In this document: positions 8,110-17,038 of the stretch, piece by piece | How the letters are laid out: each line of letters starts with the position of its first letter | Position numbering within the stretch: position 1 is the stretch's first letter | Assembly (NCBI GenBank): GCA_035379945.1 | Contig: DAOSWG010000004.1 | Location: 1-64,000, forward strand | Source of the DNA: JAAYZB01 sp035379945 | GTDB taxonomy: Bacteria; Bacillota_I; Bacilli_A; Izemoplasmatales; Hujiaoplasmataceae | Reading direction: 5' to 3' | DNA length: 64,000 nt | Notes under the pieces: model-generated | The model's input: the letters and a program-made list of their open reading frames with translations, nothing else | The model's database searches: none | What the model was told of the DNA's origin: nothing | Made by a program: the position numbers and the translations under genes

Positions 8110-9891
8110 TTATTCGGGACGTTCGTATTGTAGTTGATATAGTCCGAAATAATAGCCTTTTTTACGTAGAAGATCGTGGTGATTTCCTGATTCGACGATC
8201 TTTCCTTTTTGCATGACGATGATGCAGTCGGCATGTTGGATGGTGGAAAGCCGGTGGGCAACAACAATCATCGTGCCGATGTTCATCATTTTCCCAAGTG
8301 ACTCCTGGATCAAAGCCTCGGTCTCAGTATCGATATTGGCGGTGGCTTCATCCAAGATCATGACCGACGGATCATGGGCTACGGTCCTGGCAAACGAAAG
8401 CAACTGCCTTTCGCCAGCGGAGAAATTGTTGCCTCTTTCCCTTACTGGTTCCAAATACGTTCCCGGCAATTTTTCAATGAAATGGCTGGCGTTGACATAT
8501 TTTGCCGATTGGACGACCTTATCCATCTCTATCGATTCGTCACGCATTCTGATATTCGATTCGACCGTCCCGGAAAACAGGAAGACATCTTGCGGCATCT
8601 GTCCGATCTTGCTTCGTAAAGATGCCAGACGGATTTTCCTAATGTCGATGTCGTCAATCAAAATCTCGCCTTTTTGAATGTCATAGTTTCGCACTATCAG
8701 ATTGATGATCGTCGTCTTGCCGGAACCGGTAGCTCCGACTAACGCCAGAGTTTCCCCGGGTTTTACGATAAACGACACGTCTTTCAGAATCCAATCCTCG
8801 TTGTCATAGGCAAACCAGACATGTCGGAATTCGATCTTTCCTTTCAAACTCTCGATATCGATCGCATCAAGGTCGTCTTTCACCAAGGGGGATGTGTCCA
8901 TGATCTCGAAGATCCGTTCTCCCGCTGTGAAAGCGGCTTGGAGAGTATCGTATTTTTCTGCCAGATCCTGGATCGGATTGAAGAATTTGTTTATGTATTG
9001 TGTGAAGGCGTAAAGCACGCCGAAAGTGATGATCTGAAGCATCGTGTCAAGCGAACCTTGCCACAAGACTATCATCAAAGCTACAACATAAAGCAAATAC
9101 ATGAGCGGGCGGTAGATGCCGAACGTGAATGTTTGTTGAAGATAACTGCGGTTCAATTTTTGGTTTTGCCTTTTAAACTCAGAGAATTTCCGGTCTTCGC
9201 GATTGAAAATCTGGATTAGCTTCATGTTGGTAAGATGCTCGGATAAAAATGCATTGATATTGGCGAGATCGTTTCTCACGTTACGATATGCCTTTCTCGC
9301 ATATTTCCGGAACAAAAATGACGCGAGAACGATAAAAGGAACCACAACCAACACAAGAAGTGTCAATTTCCAATCTAGGAAAAACATGATGACGAAGACA
9401 CCGATGATCGTAATCGCGTTGCGAAATAGATTGATGATGACATCGGTATAAAGCATATTAAGAGTGTCTATATCCGAAGTCACCCTGGTGACTAGCTTGC
9501 CGATTGGCATATGGTTGTATGTCTCGATTGACAAAGATTCGATGTGTTGGAACACATCCGCTCTGATATCGTAAATAACTTTCTGCCCAGTAGTCTGGAG
9601 TAGAATCGTCTGTTTATAAGAAATAATCGCGCCGATCGCCGTAGCGGCGAAATAAATGCCGACGATTAATAAAATCCTTGCAAAAACAATTGTTTCCTCC
9701 CCTAATGAATCAAGAGCATCGGATATCAACAATGGTCCGATCAGATCGAGACCGACAACGATGAGTGCCATGACAAGCGCGGTGACAAATTGTTTGATAA
9801 ACGGTTTGACATAGACCAGGAGTCTTGAAATGATTGTCTTGTCCGAATAAGTGCGATGTCTTTCGATATCGCCGCCGTAACCCCTAGGCAT
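8110..9891 (-). CDS. ABC exporter half-transporter, catalytically competent subunit (BmrD/YheH-like)
   Basis: 593 residues from the ATG at 9891; 21 further codons are open upstream but lie inside the preceding gene. The N-terminal six-helix ABC exporter domain (about 1-330) is followed by an ATPase with Walker A GATGSGKTT, a signature with Ala for Gly (FSAGERQ), Walker B ending MILDEATANID with the catalytic Glu, and H-loop AHRLST. The gene overlaps the stop of its upstream partner by 8 nt, so the two subunits are coupled and probably form a heterodimer. Such exporters move drugs or lipids out of the cell; the substrate is not predictable. Confidence 0.9.
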   Translation of the reverse strand: MPRGYGGDIERHRTYSDKTIISRLLVYVKPFIKQFVTALVMALIVVGLDLIGPLLISDALDSLGEETIVFARILLIVGIYFAATAIGAIISYKQTILLQTTGQKVIYDIRADVFQHIESLSIETYNHMPIGKLVTRVTSDIDTLNMLYTDVIINLFRNAITIIGVFVIMFFLDWKLTLLVLVVVPFIVLASFLFRKYARKAYRNVRNDLANINAFLSEHLTNMKLIQIFNREDRKFSEFKRQNQKLNRSYLQQTFTFGIYRPLMYLLYVVALMIVLWQGSLDTMLQIITFGVLYAFTQYINKFFNPIQDLAEKYDTLQAAFTAGERIFEIMDTSPLVKDDLDAIDIESLKGKIEFRHVWFAYDNEDWILKDVSFIVKPGETLALVGATGSGKTTIINLIVRNYDIQKGEILIDDIDIRKIRLASLRSKIGQMPQDVFLFSGTVESNIRMRDESIEMDKVVQSAKYVNASHFIEKLPGTYLEPVRERGNNFSAGERQLLSFARTVAHDPSVMILDEATANIDTETEALIQESLGKMMNIGTMIVVAHRLSTIQHADCIIVMQKGKIVESGNHHDLLRKKGYYFGLYQLQYERPE

Positions 9892-11668
9892 CCAACTCAC
9901 CCGCTTCCAGTTCGCTTTCCAGTTGTTGATGCAAAACGATATTCCGGTATTCAACCGATTTCTCCATCAATTCGGCGTGCGTACCAACCGCTTGAATCTT
10001 GCCTTCCGACAACAAAACGATCTTGTCGGAATTCTTGATCGTCGATACCCGGTGAGCGATAATAATCATGGTTTGATTGGATCTTATTTTATCTAGGTTT
10101 TCCAAGATCGCTTCTTCTGTCCCGGTGTCAACCGCGCTGAAAGAATCGTCCATTATTAAGATTTTCGGTTTTTTCAGAAGTGCTCTAGCAATAGAAATCC
10201 TTTGCTTTTGGCCTCCGGAAAGCGTGACGCCCCGTTCGCCTACCATCGTCAGATATTGATCGGGAAATTCGGCGATATTATCATGAATGTCACTGAAACG
10301 GGCCATTTGTTCCACAAGTTTGTGGTCAATTGTATCCTGAGAAAAAGAAATGTTATTTTCGATTGCATCCGAAAAGATGAAATTATCCTGAGGAACGTAT
10401 CCGATGGTATCGCGAACCTGTTTCACCGGAAGCGTCATGATATCACGCCCGTCTATCAGAATCATTCCCGGACCGACATTGTATATTCTTAACAAAAGAT
10501 CGGCAATGGTTGTTTTACCGGAACCGGTAGGACCGATAATACCGATTGTATCTCCCGCCTTGATTTCAAGATTGATATTTTTAAGGATCGGTTCCTTGAC
10601 GCCGGGATAAGTAAAAGTGAGATTTTTAAACGAGATCGCTCCGTCGATTTTTTCCACCGGCGTAGTTTCAAAATCATCGGTGACATCAACCGGGGAATCC
10701 AAAAAATCGCCGATCCGTTTGAGACTCGCTCTAGCTTGGGCGCGCAAGTTGATAAACCGACCTATGGCCATCATTGGCCACACTAGGGCGCCGAAATAAG
10801 CGAGATAACGGGTCAAATCCCCGATGGTGAAGGTGAATGACTGGGATGGATCGATCGGAGATGTCTTGTATACGAGATAACCACCAATTCCAATCAAAAG
10901 CACACGAACGATGTTGATAAACATCTCGATGGAAACAGAAAGCAGGGTCGACACTCTGATGAAAGAAAGATTTTTGTCATAATTATCCTTGTTAATACTG
11001 GCAAAGGCTCTGGTTTCGCGTAACTCGTTGGCAAACGCCTTGACTACGGCAATTCCATAGAAATTCTCTTGGGAAAAATCGCTTAGATTTTCGTATGCTT
11101 TTTGCCGATCACGGAATTTTCTTCCCGTAACCCGAGATACGAAGGTCGCCAACACAGCAATCATCAAAGAAGGTATCAAAGCAACCAAAGTAAGAATTGG
11201 ATCCAAAAGATACATTTTGTAAAACGCCATGCCGCCGAGGGCAAGCACATCGAAGAAAATCATGATACCGGGACCGAATGCCATTCGAACCGCATTCAAA
11301 TCATTGGTGAAAAGCGCCATGAGGCCGCCGGATTTCTTTTCCTGGTAATATTGCTGGCTCAGTTTCTCCGCGTGGGCGAACATTTCGTTTCTCAAATCAT
11401 AGTCTACTCTTCTCGACGTTCCGAAAATGAAGATCCGCCATATGAAACGACCCGCGACAATGATAGCACCGATGATACCTAACGAAACGATATATCCTGA
11501 CAGGGTAATCCGGTCCAAAGTCCCGTTTTGCAGTTTTTCAATGATGTATCCAATGATATTCGGAATTTCCAACTGAGTGTAGTCAACGACAAAAAGGGCG
11601 GCGATCCCGAAAAGGAAGAATACGCCGTACCGCCAATAGAATTTGTTCACATGTTTGCCAAAAAGCAT
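9884..11668 (-). CDS. ABC exporter half-transporter, degenerate-site subunit (BmrC/YheI-like)
   Basis: 594 residues from the ATG at 11668, which has a GGGGTGAT ribosome binding site. A six-helix membrane domain (about 1-330) precedes an ATPase with Walker A GPTGSGKTT and a canonical signature LSGGQKQR. Walker B reads ILIMDDSFSAVD, with Asp where the catalytic Glu belongs. That replacement is the hallmark of the non-hydrolysing site in heterodimeric exporters such as BmrC/BmrD and TM287/TM288. Gene order (degenerate subunit first) and the 8-nt overlap with the next gene support a heterodimer. Confidence 0.9.
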   Translation of the reverse strand: MLFGKHVNKFYWRYGVFFLFGIAALFVVDYTQLEIPNIIGYIIEKLQNGTLDRITLSGYIVSLGIIGAIIVAGRFIWRIFIFGTSRRVDYDLRNEMFAHAEKLSQQYYQEKKSGGLMALFTNDLNAVRMAFGPGIMIFFDVLALGGMAFYKMYLLDPILTLVALIPSLMIAVLATFVSRVTGRKFRDRQKAYENLSDFSQENFYGIAVVKAFANELRETRAFASINKDNYDKNLSFIRVSTLLSVSIEMFINIVRVLLIGIGGYLVYKTSPIDPSQSFTFTIGDLTRYLAYFGALVWPMMAIGRFINLRAQARASLKRIGDFLDSPVDVTDDFETTPVEKIDGAISFKNLTFTYPGVKEPILKNINLEIKAGDTIGIIGPTGSGKTTIADLLLRIYNVGPGMILIDGRDIMTLPVKQVRDTIGYVPQDNFIFSDAIENNISFSQDTIDHKLVEQMARFSDIHDNIAEFPDQYLTMVGERGVTLSGGQKQRISIARALLKKPKILIMDDSFSAVDTGTEEAILENLDKIRSNQTMIIIAHRVSTIKNSDKIVLLSEGKIQAVGTHAELMEKSVEYRNIVLHQQLESELEAGELDA

Positions 11669-11742
11669 CGTATCACCCCGCGTAAGCAAGTTTATTCTAC
11701 CGCATCCCGGATTGCTTTGCAATCATCGGGTTTGTTTCCGAC

Positions 11743-11776
11743 AAAAAAAACACAAGATGTGGGGTCTTGTGTTTTT
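11743..11776 (-). terminator. Intrinsic terminator of rplM-rpsI
   Basis: AAACACAAGA / TCTTGTGTTT 10-bp stem with a 7-nt loop followed by a T-run on the minus strand, about 13 nt after the rpsI stop. Confidence 0.9.
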
Positions 11777-11788
11777 GGCTTCTTCAAA

Positions 11789-12184
11789 CTAACGCTTGCT
11801 GAATTGCGGGGCTCTTCTGGCGCCTTTGAGACCGTATTTTTTACGTTCTTTGGCACGCGGATCCCTGGTAATCAGTCCGGCAGGTTTAAGAATCTTGCGG
11901 TATTCCGGGTTTACTTCCAGCAAAGCACGGGTGATCCCTAAACGGATCGCACCGGACTGGCCGATGAGTCCTCCGCCATTTACGTTGACGGAGATATCAA
12001 ATGTGTTTTCGTTCGCTGTCAAAACTAGAGGTTGCATGACGTCGAGACGGGCCAACGAAGAAGGAAGATAATCGGCGAATCCCCGACCGTTAATGATGAG
12101 TTCACCTTTTCCCGGTCTGAGTATCACTCTCGCGACGGCTGATTTGCGTCTGCCTGTGCCGCGATACATTACTGATTTTGCCAA
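11789..12184 (-). CDS. rpsI: 30S ribosomal protein S9
   Basis: 131 residues with the typical N-terminal GTGRRKSAVARV and the C-terminal basic tail (GLKGARRAPQFSKR) whose final Lys-Arg contacts the P-site tRNA anticodon. It follows rplM by 13 nt in the universal rplM-rpsI pair. In Bacillus this pair follows truA; here it stands alone 10 kb away. Confidence 0.98.
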   Translation of the reverse strand: MAKSVMYRGTGRRKSAVARVILRPGKGELIINGRGFADYLPSSLARLDVMQPLVLTANENTFDISVNVNGGGLIGQSGAIRLGITRALLEVNPEYRKILKPAGLITRDPRAKERKKYGLKGARRAPQFSKR

Positions 12185-12197
12185 TTAAGCACACCTC

Positions 12198-12632
12198 CTA
12201 ACCTTTGAGTTCCATCACGACAGGTTTTTGTGCTTCGTGTTTGTGCTCAGGTCCTGCGTATACGAACAATTTTTTGTACATCTGATTTCCCAGTTTACCT
12301 TTGGGCAACATTCCTTTGACCGCCAGTTCGACGATGCGGGTCGGCTTTTCGGCCATCATGACTTTTGCGGTTTTCGTCTTCAGTCCTCCGGGATAGTGCG
12401 AATGGGTATGATAAAGCTTATCGTCCCATTTGGCTCCGGTGAGTTCGATCTTGTCAGCATTGACGACGATGACATAATCGCCACAATCCACGTTTGGCGT
12501 GAATGTTGGCTTGTGTTTTCCGCGCAAGACAGAGGCTACTTCGGTCGCCAGGCGGCCGAGTACTTTGCCGGCGGCGTCGACCACGAACCATTTGCGTTCG
12601 ATCGTTTGTTGATTTGCCATGTAGGTTTTCAT
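12198..12632 (-). CDS. rplM: 50S ribosomal protein L13
   Basis: 144 residues; MANQQTIERKWFVVDAAGKVLGRLATEVASVLRGKHKP and the C-terminal GPEHKHEAQKP are diagnostic. The start at 12632 (MKTYMANQ) matches Bacillus L13 in length. L13 is an early assembly protein of the large subunit. It is the first gene of a two-gene operon with its own promoter. Confidence 0.98.
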   Translation of the reverse strand: MKTYMANQQTIERKWFVVDAAGKVLGRLATEVASVLRGKHKPTFTPNVDCGDYVIVVNADKIELTGAKWDDKLYHTHSHYPGGLKTKTAKVMMAEKPTRIVELAVKGMLPKGKLGNQMYKKLFVYAGPEHKHEAQKPVVMELKG

Positions 12633-12686
12633 TTTTTGTTTCCTCCTTAAAAGTTAATTTAAAGAGCTGTGGGATTCAAACAAAAA

Positions 12687-12717
12687 TGTACCTTTTATAT
12701 AATATCATCAAGGTACA
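12687..12717. repeat. 8-bp inverted repeat overlapping the rplM promoter
   Basis: TGTACCTT (12687-12694) and AAGGTACA (12710-12717), perfect complements 15 nt apart. One arm lies in the promoter spacer and the other around the expected transcription start, an operator-like layout; it could also form a leader hairpin. Confidence 0.6.
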
Positions 12718-12727
12718 CTTTAGTCAA
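12699..12727 (-). promoter_or_regulatory. Promoter of rplM-rpsI
   Basis: TTGACT (12722-12727), 17-nt spacer, TATTAT (12699-12704) on the minus strand, about 65 nt upstream of the rplM start. Confidence 0.75.
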
Positions 12728-12739
12728 CAAATATTGACT

Positions 12740-13627
12740 TCAATTGATGATCTTCTTGGTGAATTTTCCCATCACGCTGGAGACTCCGGTCATGACCACG
12801 AAAGCCTGTGGATCGATCTGTCTGATCAAGGAAACGTACTTATGGATCTCATGTACTGATATGACGGCGTAAATGACCGTTTTGGCTTGATACGTATAGG
12901 CTCCGACAGCGTCAATCATCGTCACTCCGTGGGGAAGTCTGGTCTTCAAGGCTTCAGCCATCTCTTTGCCGTTAGTGGTGACGACTTCAAGTTTCATGAA
13001 ATTGTATCCGGTGAATATCTTGTCAAGAACAATCGAAGAAATGAGCTGGGAAATCATCGTATAGATGGCGATATTTAATCCGAAAATCACTCCTGAAAGC
13101 AATATGATCAAACCATGCAGGAATATCTGGTAAGTGCCCATTGATTTTCCCGATTTAATCGACCAGTACTGGAAGGGAATTGATGTTCCTCCGGAAGACG
13201 CTCCGACGCGGTGCAGCATGCCGTTGCCGATGCCTCCGAGAATTCCTCCCACGAGCGCGTTTGTCAACATATCCGATCCCATCAGTGGTTCATTGACTCT
13301 GAAGAGTAAAATCAAAGTAAAAACAACAACCGAAACAATGGTGTAGAACACAAAACGGCCGTTAAGTTTGAAATATGCGAATACTAGCAACGGCACCTGC
13401 AGAATAAAAGACAGGATACCGAGGTTGATATGGATATTGTTGCTGGAAAGCAATTCAACAACGTTGACGATAAGCTGGGAAAGCCCGGTTACTCCGCCAC
13501 TATATAGTTTGGCGGGGTCGATGAAAAACAGGATGCCTAGGGCGTAGATCGCCGTTCCCACCACAGTATTGAACATGGTGCGGGCTTCTTTTTTCCCGTC
13601 GAAGTTTTTCAGGAAGTTTTCTTTCAT
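12740..13627 (-). CDS. YitT family membrane protein
   Basis: 295 residues. The YitT/DUF161 membrane region (GTAIYALGILFFIDPAKLYSGGVTGLSQLI; GGIGNGMLHRVGASSGGTS) has five to six helices over about residues 20-190. A cytoplasmic C-terminal DUF2179 domain follows (about 200-285; LKTRLPHGVTMIDAVGAYT). The function of the family is not established; a transporter role is suspected. It begins 2 nt after the metG stop and is co-transcribed with metG. Confidence 0.9.
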   Translation of the reverse strand: MKENFLKNFDGKKEARTMFNTVVGTAIYALGILFFIDPAKLYSGGVTGLSQLIVNVVELLSSNNIHINLGILSFILQVPLLVFAYFKLNGRFVFYTIVSVVVFTLILLFRVNEPLMGSDMLTNALVGGILGGIGNGMLHRVGASSGGTSIPFQYWSIKSGKSMGTYQIFLHGLIILLSGVIFGLNIAIYTMISQLISSIVLDKIFTGYNFMKLEVVTTNGKEMAEALKTRLPHGVTMIDAVGAYTYQAKTVIYAVISVHEIHKYVSLIRQIDPQAFVVMTGVSSVMGKFTKKIIN

Positions 13628-13629
13628 TC

Positions 13630-15579
13630 CTATCTCACTCCATCTCCCGGATTCAAATTGGGATTAGCTTCTATGACATAGAGTTTGCCTTCACTTGTTT
13701 CGCCGCAGAGAATCATTCCTTGGCTTTCTTCGCCCCGAAGTTTCACAGGTTTGAGATTGGTCACGACCAACAATTTTTTCCCGATCAACTCCTCAGGCGC
13801 ATAATATTCAGCGATTCCAGATACTACTTGTCGTGATTTGTCACCGGTATTTATCTGCAAAACCAGCAGTTTCTTCGCGTTTTTATGAATAGCAGCCTCT
13901 TTTACCAAACCGACTTTGATTTCCACTTTGTCAAAAAGATCGATTTCGATTTCCGGTTTGCTTTCGACTTTCTTTTCATCGATATTCTTCACGCTCATCA
14001 TGGTTCTGATCACTTCTGTTTCTTTTTCAGCGTCTATTCTCGGAAACACGTGAGTCGGTTCATTGGTCACTATGTATTTTTCCTGGATTCCGAACATGAG
14101 GGTAGAAAAATCACGTTTGTCCTCATCCGCTCCAAGCATGTCGAAGACTTTTTCAGTCGCATTGTCCATAAAGGGAATATAAAGAATGGAAGCCACTCTC
14201 AAGGCTTCTAAAAGATGGTACAGGACTGATTCAAGAACCGGGAGATCCTCGTCGTTTTTGGCAAGATTCCAAGGTGATGTCTCGTCAATCAGTTTGTTGG
14301 CGCGGTTGACAAGCCTGGTGACTTCCGCCAAAGCGTTGGGAATCCGGAAGGCGTCCATATTCTGTCTGTATTCATTTACCGCTTCCTTGGCGATCGATTC
14401 CAGTTCCTTTTCAAATCCAAGATATTCCGACCGGTTGTGTTTTGTGTTTCTCACCAAACCGTCGAAATATTTATTGACCATCGTGACGGAACGCGACACC
14501 AAATTCCCGTAGTCATTGGCCAGTTCCGTATTGACGCGGGAAATGAAATCCTCTGGGGTGAACAATCCGTCGTTACCGTAGGGAAGCTCCCGCAGGATGT
14601 AATAGCGGAAACTATCGAGTCCGTAACGTCCGGTAAGTTGATCCGGGTAGATGACGTTACCTTTCGATTTCGACATTTTGCCGTCTTTCATCATGTACCA
14701 TCCGTGCACGAACAGTCTGAACTTGATCGGCAAATCAAGCGCCATCAGCATGATCGGCCAATAAACGGCATGAAAACGCAGAATGTCCTTGCCAACGACA
14801 TGAACGACTTCATCTCCGTTTTCCCAATATTTCTTATAAAGAGAATCGTCTTTGGAACCGTATCCCAAAGCGGTTATGTAATTGGTGAGGGCGTCGATCC
14901 ATACATAGATGACATGCTTGGGATTGCTCTTGACTTTGATGCCCCATTCAAAAGCGGTTCTGGATACCGAAAGATCCTGCAATCCGGTTTTGACAAACTG
15001 GACGACCTCGTTTTTCCTGGTTTCCGGGAAAATGAAATCGGGATGTTCATCTATGTATTTCAACAATCTGTCCTGGTATTTGGAAAGTCTCAGAAAATAT
15101 GTCTCTTCCTTGACGATGGTTGTCGGTCTTCCGCAATCCGGACATAGTCCGCCTTCCAAAAGCTGTGTCGGTGTGAAATAAGCCTCGCATTCCATACAGT
15201 AATTACCGGAATATTCTCCCAGATAGATGTCGTCTTTAGCCAAAAGCTGTTCGAAAATATCGGCGACAATCGTTTCATGTCTCTTTTCGGTCGTCCGAAT
15301 AAAATCGTCGTTATGGATGTCGAGAAGTTTCCAGGTATCTTTTGCCATTCCGGCTATCCTGTCAACATATTCTTGCGGAGTGATTCCGGATTCCTTAGCT
15401 CTTTCAGCGATCTTCATCCCGTGTTCGTCCGTTCCGGTGAGAAAACGGGTGTCATAACCCATCAAGGATTTGTAGCGTTTCATCGTGTCGCAAAGACATG
15501 TTGTATAAGCAGTTCCGATATGGAATTTGCCGCTGGTATAATAAATGGGTGTTGTGATATAAAATGTTTTCTTGTCCAT
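13630..15579 (-). CDS. metG: Methionyl-tRNA synthetase
   Basis: 649 residues from the ATG at 15579 (AGAGGTAATCAG upstream). Class I motif HIGH occurs as FHIGTAYTT near residue 20 and KMSKS as GKMSKSKGN near 300. A knuckle (CMEC then CPDC, near 125-145) suits zinc binding. A C-terminal tRNA-binding OB domain (about 545-649; DLFDKVEIKVGLV) is fused, as in Bacillus MetS. It charges initiator and elongator tRNA-Met. Downstream of tmk-holB-ricT-trmN-rsmI, as in Bacillus. Confidence 0.96.
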   Translation of the reverse strand: MDKKTFYITTPIYYTSGKFHIGTAYTTCLCDTMKRYKSLMGYDTRFLTGTDEHGMKIAERAKESGITPQEYVDRIAGMAKDTWKLLDIHNDDFIRTTEKRHETIVADIFEQLLAKDDIYLGEYSGNYCMECEAYFTPTQLLEGGLCPDCGRPTTIVKEETYFLRLSKYQDRLLKYIDEHPDFIFPETRKNEVVQFVKTGLQDLSVSRTAFEWGIKVKSNPKHVIYVWIDALTNYITALGYGSKDDSLYKKYWENGDEVVHVVGKDILRFHAVYWPIMLMALDLPIKFRLFVHGWYMMKDGKMSKSKGNVIYPDQLTGRYGLDSFRYYILRELPYGNDGLFTPEDFISRVNTELANDYGNLVSRSVTMVNKYFDGLVRNTKHNRSEYLGFEKELESIAKEAVNEYRQNMDAFRIPNALAEVTRLVNRANKLIDETSPWNLAKNDEDLPVLESVLYHLLEALRVASILYIPFMDNATEKVFDMLGADEDKRDFSTLMFGIQEKYIVTNEPTHVFPRIDAEKETEVIRTMMSVKNIDEKKVESKPEIEIDLFDKVEIKVGLVKEAAIHKNAKKLLVLQINTGDKSRQVVSGIAEYYAPEELIGKKLLVVTNLKPVKLRGEESQGMILCGETSEGKLYVIEANPNLNPGDGVR

Positions 15580-15583
15580 CTGA

Positions 15584-16141
15584 TTACCTCTCATAAGACC
15601 GGAATACAGTCCGGTTCTGCATTTCTATTTTCTTTTCGGTCCCGAATAAAGCTTCGATAATCGCAAAAGCGAATTCAAAGACCGCTCCCGCGCCAGCGCC
15701 GGTAATTATTTTCCCGTCGACTACGGCTGCGCGGTTTTCCCTGATCCCTTCCTGAATGTAAACTTCGGTTCCGGGAAATGATGTATATCGAATGTTTTTT
15801 AACAATCCGGCCGCGCCGAAAACCGTAGGTCCGGCGCAAATAGCCATCAGCCATTTGTCATTACCATAAAAGGATCTTGCCATTTCTAAAACCGATGTGT
15901 CGCTTCTTAGGGTAGCGGATTGTTTTCCGCCGCCAGGAATTAACAGACCGTCGTAAAAAGCCGGATCCAATTTCTCATAAGGTGTTTCGGTTTTGATCAC
16001 GATGCCGTGCGCTCCGGTGACGAATTCCCGGTTTTGGTATCCGACGAGATCGATGATGACATCGCATCTTCGAAGCAGATCGATCGTACCGATCGCTTCT
16101 ATTTCCTCGAAACCATCCGCCAGCAAACAGGCAATACGCAT
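15584..16141 (-). CDS. DJ-1/PfpI family protein
   Basis: 185 residues from the ATG at 16141, preceded by AAGGAG at 9 nt. The DJ-1 signature is visible: MRIACLLADGFEEIEAIG at the start, GLLIPGGGKQSATL, and the nucleophile elbow MAICAGPTVF with its conserved Cys (about residue 105). Family members act as glyoxalase/deglycase-like or chaperone-like proteins; the exact reaction cannot be read from sequence. It sits between rsmI and metG, where Bacillus has abrB, and ends 4 nt before metG. Confidence 0.9.
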   Translation of the reverse strand: MRIACLLADGFEEIEAIGTIDLLRRCDVIIDLVGYQNREFVTGAHGIVIKTETPYEKLDPAFYDGLLIPGGGKQSATLRSDTSVLEMARSFYGNDKWLMAICAGPTVFGAAGLLKNIRYTSFPGTEVYIQEGIRENRAAVVDGKIITGAGAGAVFEFAFAIIEALFGTEKKIEMQNRTVFRSYER

Positions 16142-16181
16142 AAATGCCAACTCCTTGCTGTTTCATTGAGACAATATTATA

Positions 16182-17036
16182 TCACTGTTTCTTGGTTTTC
16201 GCCAAGTATTCCTGATAAATGACGTTTTTGGAAACTCCGGTCGTTTCCGAAACCTTTTTCGCCGCTTCCGACAAGCGCGTTCCAGCTTTGACAAGAGCTT
16301 CGACCTGTTGGCAATACGAATCCTTGTCAACCGTTGAATCATCGTCATAAGCGCCTTCCATGACGACGACCATTTCGCCCTTCCAATCCTCGATTTGTGA
16401 CAGTTCCTCAGCGGTTCCCTTGACAATCTCCTCGAATTTCTTGCTTATTTCGCGGCAAACACAAACCATCCTGTCCGGATATGTTTCCGCCAAGTCGGCA
16501 AGCATCGCTTTGATACGATGCGGAGCTTCGTAGAAAACCAAGGTTTCTTTCCGGAACCTTAATTCCTCGAGACGGGCTTTTCTTTTGCTTTTTCTGGTAT
16601 CGAGAAATCCAACGAACGTAAAGGGATGAGGATTGATTCCCGACATCAGAAGTCCGGTCGTAGCGGCATTGGCTCCCGGAAGACAAACGACATTGTACCC
16701 GGCTCCCATGGCTTTTTGTACCAGCCCGTATCCCGGATCGCTGAAAAGAGGCATGCCGGCATCGCTGACGATTCCGATGTTTTCTCCTCTTGCCAAACGT
16801 TCGATGATATCGGGTGTCACTTCTTTTTCGTTATGTTCGTGAAGACTTTTCAATTCGCCCGTAATCTTGTAATGATTCAAAAGTTTCATGGTGTTACGCG
16901 TATCCTCAGCATAGATTGCGTTAACTTCCTTTAAGGTTCTGAGCGCCCTTAATGTGATGTCCTCCAAATTGCCGATCGGAGTCGGTATCAGATAAAGCGT
17001 GGCTTTTCCGGGTTGATAATTGCTATGACGATACAT
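16182..17036 (-). CDS. rsmI: 16S rRNA (cytidine(1402)-2'-O)-methyltransferase RsmI
   Basis: 284 residues from the ATG at 17036 (GGGAGG with 7-nt spacing; another ATG at 17042 overlaps the upstream stop but is too close to the site). Diagnostic motifs: LYLIPTPIGNLEDITLRAL, AEDTRNTMKLLNHY, VSDAGMPLFSDPG and LPGANAATTGLLMSG, all of the tetrapyrrole-methylase fold. The enzyme 2'-O-methylates C1402 in the decoding centre. Conserved neighbour of trmN and metG. Confidence 0.96.
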   Translation of the reverse strand: MYRHSNYQPGKATLYLIPTPIGNLEDITLRALRTLKEVNAIYAEDTRNTMKLLNHYKITGELKSLHEHNEKEVTPDIIERLARGENIGIVSDAGMPLFSDPGYGLVQKAMGAGYNVVCLPGANAATTGLLMSGINPHPFTFVGFLDTRKSKRKARLEELRFRKETLVFYEAPHRIKAMLADLAETYPDRMVCVCREISKKFEEIVKGTAEELSQIEDWKGEMVVVMEGAYDDDSTVDKDSYCQQVEALVKAGTRLSEAAKKVSETTGVSKNVIYQEYLAKTKKQ

Positions 17037-17038
17037 GC

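Noticed and set aside
10077..10799. Several plus-strand frames inside the ABC exporter
   Set aside because: Shadows of the minus-strand gene; no ribosome binding sites or motifs.
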